Shown piece by piece: positions 1 to 13,215 of a stretch of 64,000 bases of DNA (positions are counted from its first letter, which is position 1; each line of letters opens with the position of its first letter). Source of the stretch: Pyrocephalus nanus (lineage: Eukaryota > Chordata > Aves > Passeriformes > Tyrannidae); the NCBI GenBank assembly GCA_038380795.1, contig CM076259.1, forward strand, positions 79,457,224-79,521,223, read 5' to 3'. The notes beneath the pieces are model-generated. The model was not told where the DNA came from. It ran no database searches and was given only the letters and a program-made list of their open reading frames with translations. The translations under genes were made by a program, and so were the position numbers.

Positions 1-385
1 ATAAACATATTTCCATATTTTTTTACTATTTAGGAACATTATTGTTTCCGTATAAAGTGACATTACAGAAGTTCCATCAGACAAGCTTAAGTTTATGCTG
101 TTAGTATGAATACCATATATAAATTAGAAAAATACTACATTTTGTAGGAAAGCATGAATGCACTGTCATTAATTCATATGGAAGATATAAAAAAAATTAA
201 TATAATTTTACATACAATATCATTAATATTTTTTAACATTTTAAACAACATTACATTCCTCTTTCACAAAGTGTTGCTATTTTCACTTTAATCTTCAAAA
301 CCACTTGCAGCAAAAGAAGTGAAAGGAAGGCAGTATCACCAAAAAAAGTCTAATTGAGGATCCACAGGTTTTTTTTAGGGTGTGC

Positions 386-478
386 TTTGTTTGTTTGTTT
401 GTTGTTTTGTGGGTTTGATTGTTTGTTTTGTTGGGCTTTGTTGTGGTGGTGGTGATTTTATTTGTTTTTTTTTAATAG
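386..478 (+). repeat. GT/T-rich low-complexity tract
   Basis: TTTG repeats, then TTGTGGTGGTGGTG and T runs. The transcript strand is CA/A-rich. No other feature. Confidence 0.85.
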
Positions 479-1353
479 ATACCAAAGAATTGTCATGAGT
501 TATGTGAAACGCTTTAGTAGGGACTACTTGAACCACAAAGTAGCCAGTCATGCTAAATATTAAGTTGTTCTTTCCTTTTTGCAGTGTAATTAACTATTAC
601 CTGGGAGTGCTCTTTAACCAGGGAAGAAATAGCAGACCTTTCCCTGTGTACAAGCACTTGAATATTTTATTTGAGAGAATACAGTGAGATGGAGAGACAG
701 AAAGAGAAGTAATGCATGGCTGCTTTGGTTTTCTGAGATACCATTTTCCCCAAATTCTCCCTATGAGGAAGTTGAGTTCTGTTCAGCCTACAGATAGCAA
801 GGCTTTATAATCTGTTGTATTAAACACAGCTCAGAAATCTTACAAGCAGCAGCTTGGAAAACTGATTTTCAAATAGTGAGACAAGAAACTAATCCCCTGA
901 GCTTGTAAAACACAGTTTGAGCCATTTCTGATTCAGAATAAGAGATTAATTTCTTCTATGTTCGGTATAACAAAGTCATGCCTCTTTACAGAAGCTCTTC
1001 CCTGCTTATTTTGTAACTTGGGCCACATCCTCAAAAGTTTTTTGTCTTCACCCCATCTCCGCTATCCAAGAAAACTTGGAGTACACAGAAAGAAAACAAA
1101 CTCTTATGAAGTTACATGACCACAGGATCTGGGCTTTAAGGACATCAGTAGAATTTGACACTGATATAGAACAATCAAAAGGAGAAAACAAATAAAACAA
1201 AAACTGTGACAGGCAGTCACTCAACTAAAACCATTTGAAGGACTTCAGCACAAACAGCCTTGCTTCTCTGGAACAGTTCTTGCTTCGAGACTGACTCTAG
1301 CAAGAAAAAAATGGTTATAAGTGGTGACTCCTTTCATGTCAGCTAATGCTTCT

Positions 1354-1370
1354 GGGGGGGGTGGTGGGGG
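1354..1370 (+). repeat. G-rich run
   Basis: GGGGGGGGTGGTGGGGG in AT-rich surroundings. It is a possible but not canonical G-quadruplex former. Confidence 0.75.
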
Positions 1371-3851
1371 AAGTGAACAAAACAGAAAAAAACCTGAACA
1401 AAATCAAACCATTTATCCCACTTAGATTATTCTGACTGTCTTAGAAAGACTATTTAGTCCAGATATTTAGCTATGAACCAGAAAATAAGCTGAACTATAC
1501 TCACAGCAACTATGAGAAAATGAGCAAAATCACTTTGGGTTAACTTCATTATTCACTAAAAAGGAATAAGTAAATCTTCCAGTTCTGAGTCTTTTGATGA
1601 TATAGTAGAGACAGTCAGCAGAGACTACCCAGCCTCTCACTGCCATCATTAACTAAACTTACTCTCCACCTGCAAAATAATGAAAGTATTCCATAAAGTC
1701 TTACCAGGTTGCAAATGTCTGCTAAGTTTTGAAGGAGTTCAAAGTTGGTTCATGCTTTGATGAAGACGTGCCCAAAAATATCTCAAAACCACCAAGGCAG
1801 CTTTCAATCTCTAAATCTAAATTTTATTAGAGCACAGACCAGAACAAATAGCTTTTAAATATGTAACCTGAAAGGAAAAAAAAAAAAAATCTTTATAGGA
1901 ATCTCCCATCCTTTCTAGTATATTTATATAGCGAATTCATGATCTGTTTTTTTTCATTGTGCTTTGTTAACAGTCCAGCTCTCTCAGCATGAACTGGCTA
2001 TACATCTACCACCTGAACTTTTTTAACCTGATCAGGTTACAGGCCGTTCTTCCCGTTTCTCACATCTTGTCTTTCATTCCTTACCTGCTGTACTCTCATT
2101 CCAGTATTGTTTCCCAGATGAGCATCTCCAACAATGCTCAACATTCAAGAGGACATAAGAAGACAGCCCTCTTCCCTGCTGCCCAATCACATCTTAATTT
2201 TAATAACAAAACATATTTGTAAACTTAAACAAATAAAACAAATATGCCATCAGTCACATGTCCTTCTCTACGAATTTGTAGAGACACTTAGATTCTCTTC
2301 ATGGTAACAGAACTTGACAGAAGATAAAAACTCCACCTTGTAGCTACCAGAAAATACAGTGTAGTCTGTAATTTCTGGTTGTTTGCACAGAGGTATATCA
2401 GCACATAGAGCCAAAGCCACCAGCAACTTCACCAGCCATCCAGCCATCATACGAATTTTGCAGAGTAGTGAGTCAGACTGAAGAACCATGGCAGTTAGAA
2501 ATGTGCATTTTCTCTCAAGATGTGTAATACAAAACTGACAAAAAAAAACCCCAAACAAAACAAAACATATTTCTGAAGGCTGCTGAGCCACAACATTTTC
2601 ACAGTGATGGCTCCTCCCTTCACTGCTTGGCTAAAAGAGTTAACAGCCTCATCATTCCTTTTTAAGTCTGGCATCATCTCTTAGTTTATTAAAGATGCCC
2701 AATTACATGTGTGAAGGTACTAAATGAGGCGAATTCCAGACCTGCCACTGGTATCTTCCAGTATTATAACTGGTGTCATTCCTGTAACCAGGTATGGCTA
2801 TTTTCCCTTAAGCTAATGATCTTTTAACTGCTTCAAAAAGGAGTGAGGATAAACAGGTAGCTCATTCTGAAGGACAGTCCAAAAATGCACTGAATTAACT
2901 GCACCCAAAAAGCTTACTTACCCACTCAAAACATCTCACCCAAGCATCTAATCCATATGCTCTTCAGATCCATTCCCACTCTGGAGACACTAATGCTCTT
3001 AATGCTTTGGATAAGTCTTTCCACCCCAGGACTGAATTCCAGACCCTGTCAGACTATTCTGGTTGGACTGGAATTATGGCCAGATGCAGACAGCCACTTA
3101 TTCTCTTACACTGTGTTAGGAGACCTACCTATACTACAAAAATGCAACATATGGGCACAACTAAACTAGCTTGCTTAGCATTCTCAGCTATCAGCTGCTG
3201 ATTTTTCTCACACCGGGATTTCCACTCTGCCCTTCAATTTGAAGCTTGTCCTGAAAATCACTTTACAGAACATAAAAATTCAACTAGCATGTTTTAAACC
3301 GAACTCAAAAGCAATTTCATTCTCCAGATCTATTTGCTTGTCCTGTAGCAGTAACTTCTGAGACCCAGTGTAGACTGAGACACTACCGTGTGATCCAGCA
3401 CTCACAGGAGCCAACAGGTATGCTCCTAAAGAACAAATTACAACATTTTCTCAGTATTAATATTAAACCCTCTCTAAATCTCTTACATTTACTGCACATT
3501 TATTATGCCGACAACTTAAATGTTATTAGAAGCTGAAAGATTACAGAGATTGAAAAGCAGGAAATTTATCCTTGGGATTTCCACAGCAACTTCTGCCTCT
3601 GCCTGGTGACAGCATTGCTATCAGCCAAGAGCACTGAGCAGTCGCAAGAACTGATGCAGATTTCACTCTGTAATGAAAGGAAGCAGTCTTCGAGAAACAA
3701 GAGGTTAAAACACAAAATGTGAAAGCATTACAAGAAAACCTAGCATTGAGAAACCACAGAAGTAATAAATAGTCTAAGGAACAGAGCATGTTGACAAGAT
3801 AGAACATTAAAACCATAAAATAGAGAGATAGCAACTCAGCAAATCCTAGGA

Positions 3852-4270
3852 TGGGCCAAAAGTCAACCTGACCCTATTATACTCGCCAAAACTACCCTAA
3901 AAGGAGAAGACCTAAAGAAAGTTCGAAAGTTCACAGTGAGGAAGACTCACAAGACGACCCCCGCCCGGAGGAAAGCAACAGGAACTCCCACCTCTAAACC
4001 TCCCCAAATTGAAGACTCCACCCAAACTCCGCCTATACATGAATATTACAAATAAATGTTGCAATATAATGAATATGCATGATTATGTTGTAATCCTATA
4101 CTCAAAAACTGTATAAAAGAGCTATGCTGATTGTACAAGACAGAGCCTTTTGTCCAGGGCGACCTGGAGGCTCTCCAACGCGTTGTATTAAAATACCTCC
4201 TGCTTTAAAGAAACAAAATTTATCTCTAAAGCAGTCTCTCTGTGCTTTTTGGGGCAAAAATTCGGCTTCA
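3852..4270 (+). mobile_element. Endogenous retrovirus 5' LTR (class I/gammaretrovirus-like)
   Basis: The block runs from a TG near 3852 to a CA at 4269-4270. It has a TATA box (TATAAAA, 4112-4118) and, about 70 bases later, a polyadenylation signal (ATTAAA, 4187-4192). It ends TTCGGCTTCA just before a primer-binding-site-like stretch. This is the U3-R-U5 order of a plus-strand LTR. The right end is firm because leader sequence follows. The left end is a guess. No matching 3' LTR was seen in the window, so this provirus is broken. The family was not identified by name. Confidence 0.72.
4112..4118 (+). promoter_or_regulatory. TATA box of the ERV LTR
   Basis: TATAAAA in the middle of the LTR, with the probable start site about 25-30 bases downstream. 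It would mark the U3/R border. Confidence 0.6.
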
Positions 4271-4273
4271 TTT

Positions 4274-4291
4274 TGGCAAGCCAGGCAGGAG
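4274..4291 (+). other. Putative retroviral primer binding site
   Basis: The 18 bases beginning TGGCAAGCCAGG follow the LTR's terminal CA by three bases, the position and TGG start expected of a tRNA primer binding site. I could not match it to a specific tRNA 3' end, and it may have mutated. Confidence 0.45.
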
Positions 4292-4472
4292 GTCCCTCTG
4301 TCTCCCGGAGCTGTAGCCCGGAGGGGCCAGGGACTCTCTGGGCCCTCCCGACCAACCTTTGTCGGTAAAGAGACTCCCGGACCCCTCGGACCTACACGCA
4401 ACGGTGGACAAGATCTCCTGCTTCAAATTGAGAGGTATTTTCCTTGATTTATTCCTAGAATTAAGAGAGCTC

Positions 4473-4513
<41 letters not shown>

Positions 4514-4685
4514 CGGGGGTGAGACGTCACCGCCCGAGGGAAGCCAAGGGGACGCCCTGGCATTAATCCCTGCTGGGTTAGAGGCCCAGGTATAGAGGAG
4601 TGGGTTAGAGTCCCACTAAAGCTGGGTTAGAGTCCCAGGTATTGAAGGAAAAAAAAAAAAAAAAAAAAAAAGCAGGTTAGCAGGT

Positions 4686-4850
4686 TAAAGTTCTATCGGA
4701 ATTGTATTTTATGTGGTTGGTCTTGTTGGAGTGTTTGTTTAAAGCACTGCATTTTATGTGAAGTTCTATCGGAATTGCATTTTATGTGGTTAATCTTGTT
4801 AGAGTGTTTGTTTAAAGCACTGCATTTTATGTGAAGTGTTTGCTTAAAGT
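4686..4850 (+). repeat. 73-bp tandem repeat (about 2.2 copies)
   Basis: A unit containing TTCTATCGGAATTG and GCACTGCATTTTATGTG occurs at 4688-4760 and again at 4761-4833 with a few substitutions. A partial third copy (GAAGTGTTTGCTTAAAG) follows. It lies at the end of the ERV leader and is probably part of that element. Confidence 0.85.
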
Positions 4851-4889
4851 CGCGCTTTAAGAGTTAAAAGAAAAAAGGAAAGCTTCTCT

Positions 4890-5930
4890 GGTTAAAGACA
4901 TTTTTTTAACTAATCTAGGATTGTTTCCAACAATTACTCTTGGGAAGAGGTTTTCTTTGGAATGTAAAGAATTTCTTGCTAACTGAATGTTTCAGGTTTC
5001 TTTAGCCTCCTAACCCAGGGCCTGATCTGCCTGTCCTGTTTCATTTTCTAACTCTCATGTGCTATTACTCAGGCTGTCTGATGAGCAGTGAGGGCTGCTC
5101 CTCTGTACCAAAACCAGAGGTGTTGCTTGCACTTCACTTTTAATACTGCAGGTGAAATGCTGTATTGCCTTAGTATCATAACACATCTCCACACTTCAAA
5201 AGCAACATAGCATAGCTGAAACACCTAACACTTGTATGTTTTATTAGGACATAACTTGAAGCTTCTCCAGCTCCTATGTGCAGTTGGGACAAAGAAACAA
5301 ACAAACAACTTTCTAATCTAGAAAGCTACTAAAAAATAATCTACTTCCTTTTCAACAAAGCTCACAATGTAGCAGAAGTCCTATCTTGCTCAGATTCGAC
5401 CCACAAGCTAAACTCCCTTGTCTACGCACAGAAAGGATTGGCCTTGATTATGCTTTACTAGATTCTTCACTAAAATCTGTGGCAGTAGCCTTGTGAAGTG
5501 GGTAACACTTGATGTTTCTAAGAAATTATTTTTAGCTCTATGCCATGTGGGTTTACCTGAGAAGGAAGAGGAGGAAAAGGGGAAAGAGAAGGTTAAAGCT
5601 CCCATCACCCCGACTGTCACAGCTGTGTGCTGCTACAAACTGTGTGCTGCCGTTATTTTTCACTGTGTATTTTTGGAAAAAAGCCAGCAATCTGCTGCTT
5701 TACAATCAAAGTGTCCCTTCAGCTGTTTCTCGGGAACCTCACAAGACATCAAAGCAAATGTAAGATCTTACACTAAGCAATGGTCAGCAACAACTTTGCT
5801 CTCGGTACAAGGCCTGAAGATGATGGGCCAACCTCTTCTTAAGGTAACAGCCCTTGACACTCTATTGCAAAGCAACACAGGGGTTTTCCTTGTTGCAATC
5901 GTAAGTCAAGAAGTAGCAGCATCCCACCCT
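4890..5930. other. FGF14 intron, noncoding
   Basis: Contains the longest open frame outside the CpG island (plus strand 5493-5975, 160 codons). Its product resembles nothing I know, and its end runs into a CR1 copy on the opposite strand, so I treat it as chance. Confidence 0.55.
5555..5596 (+). repeat. Short purine-rich tract
   Basis: GAGAAGGAAGAGGAGGAAAA and following purines, with few interruptions. Low complexity only. Confidence 0.6.
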
Positions 5931-6189
5931 AGAATCACAGATTCACAGAATGGTTTGGGTTGGAAGGGACCTTAAAGATCATCTCATTCCAACCCACCTG
6001 CCATGGGCAGGGACACCTCTCACTAGACCAGGTTGCTCATTGCCCCATTCAATCTGGCCTTGAACACTTTCAGGCATGGACCATCCACAGCTTCTCTCAG
6101 CAGCCTGTTCCCACCTCACAGTGCTTCACCACCCTCACAGTAAAGAACCATACATCTAACCTAAATTTCCCCTCTTTCAGTTTTTGACC
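5931..6189 (-). mobile_element. CR1 LINE 3' fragment
   Basis: The left end reads AGAATCACAGATTCACAGAA, the reverse complement of decayed CR1 3' octamers. It is followed by GGTTTGGGTTGGAAGGGACC, a hallmark of avian CR1 tails. The body to about 6189 matches the complement of the end of CR1 ORF2, including the stretch for LDVWFFTVRVVKH. It is 5'-truncated and inactive. Confidence 0.93.
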
Positions 6190-8470
6190 TTACTGAGAAG
6201 GACTGACACAGAACGCAGAAACTATTTATGTTGTATGACTTGAAGTTTCTAAGATGAGCGCACTGACTTGCTCTCTGAAAGGTCATAAACTACTCAGGGC
6301 ACCCGATGCTGAAGACCAAAGTCTGAAGTTGCATGACGTGAATAAAGCAACCATAGTATCACCCAGGATGTTAGCAACTGAAAAAGGACTTGGATCTGAA
6401 TCTCTATAGCACCAGCAACTGCCTGGAAGTAGGATGGCTGACCTTTGTTTTTAGAACAAAGATAAACTTTGGAACAAAGATAATTTTTTTTCGAAGTTTA
6501 CCAAAAGAAAAGGAAACCTTGAGAAGAAAAGCAAAACTTAGTGGATTAAAAGCTTTTCCATTCTACTCTAATAGGCCAAATTGAGCAATGGCAGTTGAAA
6601 AAAACACTTGGTCACACCAAAACAAACAAAATTATCAACATCTCAATGTTTAAATCCTGACATATGAAAATACTTAATTTAGTCAAAGAGTAAATATTTA
6701 ATTTCAAAGACGAGTGTAATTTTATAATGTTAAAATTAAACTGACTGACAAATTGAAATAAAGACCTGCTTCAAAACTGGGAAAAAAAATTCAAAATTCT
6801 GAAATGTCTATCTGAAAAGGCTTACTCCAGACTGCTTCCAGGTTCAGCCCTTTCCCTCACAAGGAGAAACATGGTTAAACCAACATGTCTGTGAAGTTTC
6901 TTTTGTTGCTTTGAGTTCTATATTTAGAATCAAGAAGTTTGTAAAGAAAAGTACCTGTAAACATAGTCTTGTTCTACCAAATAAACTATCTAAAGCAAAG
7001 GCACATAAAGTTTTTCCACCTGAGCTAATGGGATCGATTCTGAGGCTTCTGGTTCCAGCCTAGTTCTGATGTGTGTAAGGACCCAATATTTAAAGAACTT
7101 GTCATAGAGATATGCCCTATTTGGAAATACAGAGACAACAAAAAAACAGACTATTAATACCAGATTCGAATTTTCACAAGAGCAGGATCTATACCCTCTC
7201 ATTAGGAAAGGGTATTGAGAGAGGACAAGTGTCTTCCATTGAATTTCCGTTGTTGCCTCCTGAAATCTCCGGATGTCCAGCTCTAATGCAAATAAAACCA
7301 AAGCTAGTTTTGAATTTCTGCCCAAAACGGCATCACAAGTTGCCTCTGTATTTCTACTTTGCATTTTTTAATTTTAGAATATGATAGTTTTGAATATTTT
7401 GAAATACATACTTTAAAAATGATACAGTTATTCACTGGAATTGTTATTTAAAGTCAAAGCAAAGACAAGGTGCTTCCATCATATTTCGGTTAAAAAACCT
7501 GTAGTATCTACTAAATTTTTTATGTGTCCTATGGATTACAACACTCTGTAGACTCCAGTGAATATGTTACACTGTGACTCCAGGAGTGTGAAGAAGGTGG
7601 GATGGCCCTGGTGGGCGAAGCACAGAGGTCCCAATCAGGAGAGGAGTGTGGGTCAGGTTCCACTTTGAAGGGGACTAGGTTGGTCCAGAGCGCTGGGGTG
7701 TGTTTCTGGAGGAGGATAAGCACTGGCCTCATACTGTAAAGTCATAGTAAAAAGACCCTTCTGCCAGAAGATTTCCAGGCTGAACGTAAACATAAGAGAT
7801 CAGCATCACTCTCACTGTAGATACAGTAATAGAAGCACTACAAGGATGGATGGTTTGTCCAAAGCAACTGTAAAAATGTGGTTTGCTGCATCCTAATCCT
7901 GGATGTAGATGCCCGTCCCAGGCTATACAAAAGGACTTAATCTGACTGAAAAAGACACAATTAACAAATGGATAGAAGAAACTGCTATTTACTAGCATGT
8001 CAGAGGCCCTGAGTTATACATTAACTGAGTATGTTTGTTTCTGTAAAACAGTATTAATCCCACTGCTGGGGCAAATGGAAGAATTTTAATAGAGGAATTT
8101 TAAGTGGGTGAAGTGAAGGGGAAAAGGCTTGCCACTGTTAATAAAATAAAAAATGTCAGTGCAAATAGACATCACTTATTAGAAGCCTCCTATCTGTGTA
8201 GCAGAATGTCATCTACTGATGAATGCAACTGGAAGGGGGAAAAAAAAAAGAAACCCTTTTGACAGTTTCCAAACAATTCCAAACAAAATAATCTTCTTTT
8301 AAAATCACATTTTGGTCAATTCATGTTAACTACTGGATATGTATTATTCAAAATAAATAATTTCTCATTGGAATTTACCTCCTTTGAGAAGTCACAAAGA
8401 ATTGTAATGGCAATGTTTGTAAACTGGAAATAGCTCTAAGACTTTTTTTAAAGTTCTGAGACATTTAATT
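6190..8470. other. FGF14 intron, noncoding
   Basis: AT-rich with a slightly GC-richer patch at about 7550-7730. No recognisable element or exon. Confidence 0.55.
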
Positions 8471-8637
8471 GAATTGTAGAATGGCTTGGGTTAGAAAAGA
8501 CCTCAAAGATCATCGAGTTTCAATCTCCTCTGCCATGGGCAGGGACGCCTTCCACTAGACCAGATTGCTCAAAGCCCCATCCAACCTGGCCTTGAGCACT
8601 TCCAGGGATGGACCATCCACAGCTTCTCTGGGCAAGC
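8471..8637 (-). mobile_element. CR1 LINE 3' fragment
   Basis: It opens with GAATGGCTTGGGTTAGAAAA and continues with CCATGGGCAGGGAC and GGACCATCCACAGCTTCTCT, the same order as the CR1 copy at 5931 with about 15 percent differences by eye. The right end is abrupt at about 8637. It is a short 5'-truncated copy. Confidence 0.9.
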
Positions 8638-10078
8638 TCAATTTAAAGCTGAGTTTCTGCACAGCAAGACTTTTCATTCAGTCAGGTAAGTCTCATCCCA
8701 AGGGCTTAGAGTATCTTCATGGGACACCTATTCATTCATTGGAAAATATACTTTGTTTTTACTGAATCTTCAGCATAATCAAAATATCCCAGAAAAGCAG
8801 TCTGATTCAATGGTTAATGACCACAACAAACAATCAATGATGTCACAGATGATTACAATGAAACTTCTCTGAGAAATGTTGTGAGTCATCTGAACCCAGA
8901 CAATATCAAAATCCTTTGAAATGCCATCCTGAAGGCAGAACTTTTTAAAAACTGGACTTAACAGGAAATTATTTCTTACTAGGGACAACACAAAAATGTG
9001 CTCAGTAACTCTGTTTCTCTCCAAAGAACTTAAAATGACTACCTTAAAGCCAGAAGTCTACAGAAAAACATGATAATAGTTAAAACTTCCCACAGCTGAA
9101 GGGGAGCAGACTTCTGCTTTGTGACACTGACCCACAGCATTCCTGAATATAAAGTACTTCCCTACCTGTAATCTGTCTTTTTCAGTCCCTTGAATAAACA
9201 AGTCTGAGATCCTTCAACAGCAAAAAGCATATTGCATAAAGATCTACCTCCCAATCAAAGTGTACAGGTAACAATAGTGTACAGGTGGCACAGATATTAA
9301 ACTAGTCAACTAGTGTCTAAAACTAGCATATGGATGGGGGAAAATGGATAAAGCCAACCTCAGTGGGATAAAGTTCATGTCTTTATTTAACAGAAAAATG
9401 CTTCTAAGACATTGAAGTGATCCTTTTTTGCTTTGATGATCTGCCTAGCAAATACTCAAAACCAGATGATGAAACACAGACTCTCCTGTGCTCTGGAGTA
9501 AACATCTTTTCACCTCATCAACCAAGAATGAACCCTACAACTACCATCACTCCACATCACCAAACCTTCTCTGATAATGTCCTGGCATTGGTAATAAACA
9601 TGTCACCTCCTATCTGACTACAATAAAGTATTTTGAAAAAGGTTTCTAGACAGAACTAAGCAAAAAATAATGTTCTCATTGTGAAATACTTTTTCAGGAT
9701 AAAGCACAGAACAAAGGTTTCTTAAAGAAAAATTTAAAAGAAAGGAAAAACATTATTCTTACACAAGAATAACTAGCGGCCTGGAAATCAATGCAGATTC
9801 AGGTTAAAGGCTTTTTGTCTGCATCAAAGCAAATAGGAACTTAAGACTTGAAACGTCCACATGGTAGGAAAGTGCCTAAGCCACAGGACTGCTTGTTATA
9901 CCCTGGGGTTTAAGAAAGAAAAATAAAATTTTCCAGCCTTAAGACACTTTTTGAGCAGAAATTTTAACAAAACTATCTTGTTTTGATGGAAGCTTGGCAT
10001 TTGGCCAATCCTGACAGATCAGGAAAACTTTCAGGCAAAATCAAAATATCAGTCCAACAACCTCTACCAGAAGGTCAG

Positions 10079-10108
<30 letters not shown>
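10079..10108 (+). repeat. Oligo-A tract (30 A)
   Basis: A pure run of 30 A. No LINE or SINE body is recognisable at its left, so I do not call it a retroposon tail. Confidence 0.9.
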
Positions 10109-10111
<3 letters not shown>

Positions 10112-10239
10112 GTTCATCTGCCTAGGAAGAAGAATCACATGTGACAATTTCACTTTACTTGCTCCCCATAAAATGTTTGGTTAATTCTTTTCTCCTTTCC
10201 CTGATGATGATATACAGTTCTAAAGAATTGCTTCACTTT

Positions 10240-10268
10240 TTTAAAAAACAAACAAACAAACAAACAAT
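10240..10268 (+). repeat. (CAAA)n microsatellite
   Basis: Five CAAA units preceded by an A run. Confidence 0.85.
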
Positions 10269-13172
10269 TATAGTTACAAGCATAAAGAAACAAAGAATAA
10301 TGCAAGCGATCATAGCACAACAGAAGTTCACTTGAACAACTCACAAAATAAATTATGCAGATCTCTTATTCATTAGGGCAGAGTTTCATTACTGCTACAA
10401 CAGTATAGACTACAGCAACAGACAATCTCAAAATTAGTGCACACACACATGCACCGTCCACCCTCTCCAGCAGAGGCGACTTACCACTGTCATCACTACT
10501 TTGTCATTATGTGAAAGCACAAACCCTCACAAAGTTTATGTTCAGCTGCTAAAATTAAAGCCAAGATAAATGAAGCAAATTTCTTAAAACATACTGCTAA
10601 CTCAGTTTCGCTAAACCAGGTACCCTACTTACCTCTACTTGCTTAGAATGATGACTGGAACTTTCTAACCTACACAGCTCTTGTTGTTAAACCTAATACG
10701 TTGCCGTGCTTCCATACCTGAAGTCTGGAAGGTTTGCTTACATTTGATAGTGCAACTCCTCTAAGAATGTGAACTAGAAGACCAATGCCACATACCAAAA
10801 CCTGTCCGGATGCCAAATGTGACTCATTTTAGTAGGGACCCAGTAAAACTTACACTAACAGAATGATTTTGGTTATATTTTAAACCAATTCAGATTCTTT
10901 CTGAGACAAATAATAGTTTGATCCTTATTGTGGGTTTTGTTGGGGGCGTGGGGCAATGTGATTTTTTTTTTTTAAAGTTCCTATTCAAATGAAACCTTCC
11001 AACAGTTATTATTAATAGGTCACAGAAATTTAACAAATTCACAGGTATATCTTTCCTTATGCTCAAAGTGGACAGGAAATAAAGACAGATGTATTTTTGA
11101 TTCATATATCTTCTATGGGACTACTTCTCATGGGCTTATTGTCTGGTCAGTCTTGCTTACTGGCTCCAGTGGAGAACTCAAAATGAGGAACAAGTTCTTC
11201 AGCTTTATGTAATAAAATGAAAAACTCAGTCTTGAGAGATTTATATAACTTCTGCACATACAGAAATTAGTGAAATGGAATCAAAATCTCTGATTTTGTT
11301 TACCAAAATCTATACAAAAGTTGGTTGTGGTCATCAGCAGGTTCCAAACTTGCAGTCCCAGAACTAACTGGTTATGTTTTATTTTTCCTTTTCAGAATTG
11401 AAAGTAATTCCATCTATCTGCCTATTTCAGTAGTATAAAGCTTTAAGGAAAATAAGCTCAGTGAAATGCAGTGGGGATACAGGGACAGGCCTCAAGTTCA
11501 CCCATAGTACAGCATGACTTTGCTGTAAACTCTGCTCTACTGACTGAAATTACATAATTGCTGTCAAGTAGTTGGTTGTCACAAACTAACTGTTACTCTG
11601 CTTGGCTGTGTTTTAATGCATGAAACTACAGGATCTTGGCAGATATGAGGCATTACAGAACCAATGACACAAAAGTTAAAGCCTGAATAATTCATGTAGC
11701 AATACTCTTTGAATAAGTCTGGTATACCCATGACATTTTTTTAGATGGAACAAGACATGTATAGCTCATCTGTTTGAGTTGCCCCCCCAATCCATGCCCC
11801 TCCTTGGGTAATCAGGTGTCTTACCAATATGGTAAGTCAGCATGTGTCTGTCAGAACAGGCTTTGGCTGGAAATGCTGTTCTGACGAAACAGAAAACACA
11901 GCATGCTTCATAGTGAAAAACTCCACAAACCTAAATGTCGGTTTGTTTTCCCAGATGACAGTACAGTCATTTTCTGCACAGCTTTGTTTAATAAGTTGTT
12001 GGTATTACTACTGGTCTGATTTTCAAGCTGAAGCTTTTAAGGAGCCAGAGCAGTTTCCAATGCATTGCTATGTTATTCTGTTAAGAGCTGCTTAGGGAGC
12101 AGACTACAAACCATTACTGCTCTCTCTGTTTTTGGGTTTTGAGCAGTCTCAAGGTGCAGGTCTAAGGCATCCTGCCCTCCACAGTCTAAGCTTTATCACA
12201 GCACAGATAAGGATAACTACGGCCTTGTCTACATTAGAGAGTTATATTATTGTTCTGAAGAGTCCCAGTTCTTGGCAGTCACATAAATACCCAAAGTAAC
12301 CTTAACATTTAATATCATAACTGATCTACATATGTTATGTATCTACAGCTTCATCCTGTTGCTAGGATAGTCAAAAGATCTTCCTTTCTCCTGTGTTTTT
12401 CCAATTTAATTTGCAGACACATAGTTACCCAAGTGGCATATAAGCACTATGATATCTGTTTCACTGCTCCCATTGGAGCAAAATATGAGATTCAATGCTG
12501 GTTGACCTCACTGTAATGACTGAGCAACAGCCTCATGGCTGGCCTTATTTCAGCCTTATAGCCACAATGAAGAAGGATGGCAAAATTAATTCCTGTGATT
12601 CTGAATGGCAGGACTGTGCAACTGCATGTTGGGATGGTTGAAAAACAATCCTGTTACCTTTCAAAAGCATTTTTGCTGAAGTTTACATGCTAAAGTGGTG
12701 GCAAAGGGTTTCCAGAGCTACAAAAATTCGTATTTCTCCTTCCTCTGTTGAGATGCAAATAGGAAAACGTCTATCTTGCTGCAAATAGAGTCTGAATGAC
12801 CCCAATTAAGAAAATCTATTCAGTTTCCTCATTTTCCCCTTAAATGGGAGGTTAGATAGAAGTAAATAGACAGATGAACTAACACTATTCAGAATAAGCT
12901 CACTAATGAACTGCCTCACAATTGTTTATAAAACATGCCTTCCTACAAAGACAGAAGAATAATTGTAACTAGCCAGACACTCAAAATGTAGAAAACCCAA
13001 TGCATCCAGTGTGCAGAAATCCCAAAGTCTAATTCATCATGGAAATATTCTCAACAAGGGATACAATAATAAGAACACTGATATTTCAACAGTTGTCCAC
13101 TAAAGACACTTTTTTGTTTCCATGGCAGTAGACAGTAGAGTCCAAAACTGTATAATTTTCCTGTTAGTTACC

Positions 13173-13215
13173 AAAAAAAAAGAAAAAGAAAAAAAAAAAA
13201 AAGAAATAAAGATAA
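13173..13215 (+). repeat. A-rich tract
   Basis: A runs broken by single G or T bases (AAAGAAAAAGAAAA type). No adjoining element recognised. Confidence 0.8.

Larger units (their letters stand above)
1..3851. other. FGF14 intron, AT-rich noncoding
   Basis: On the minus strand this follows exon 1A, so it is intron. Apart from the GT-rich tract and G run listed separately, I see no exon, repeat family or RNA gene. The open frames are short and unsupported. Confidence 0.6.
4271..4880 (+). mobile_element. ERV leader region, no gag left
   Basis: GC-rich leader sequence follows the LTR and carries repeated GGGTTAGAGTCCCA modules (4576-4643). It is broken by two long A tracts, 4477-4507 (31 A) and 4649-4671 (23 A). 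It ends with a 73-base tandem unit. No gag, pol or env frame follows: the sequence turns into ordinary AT-rich DNA by about 4900. The provirus is a 5' fragment, either truncated at insertion or deleted afterwards. Confidence 0.6.

Noticed and set aside
4124..4447. Open frames on both strands in the ERV LTR and leader
   Set aside because: They lie across R-U5 and the primer site, where retroviruses do not code.
5493..5975. 160-codon plus-strand open frame
   Set aside because: Unknown product with no domain; its last codons are reverse-complement CR1. Consistent with chance.
10079..10108. A30 as a retroposon tail
   Set aside because: No SINE, LINE or processed-gene body and no target-site duplication recognised at its left.
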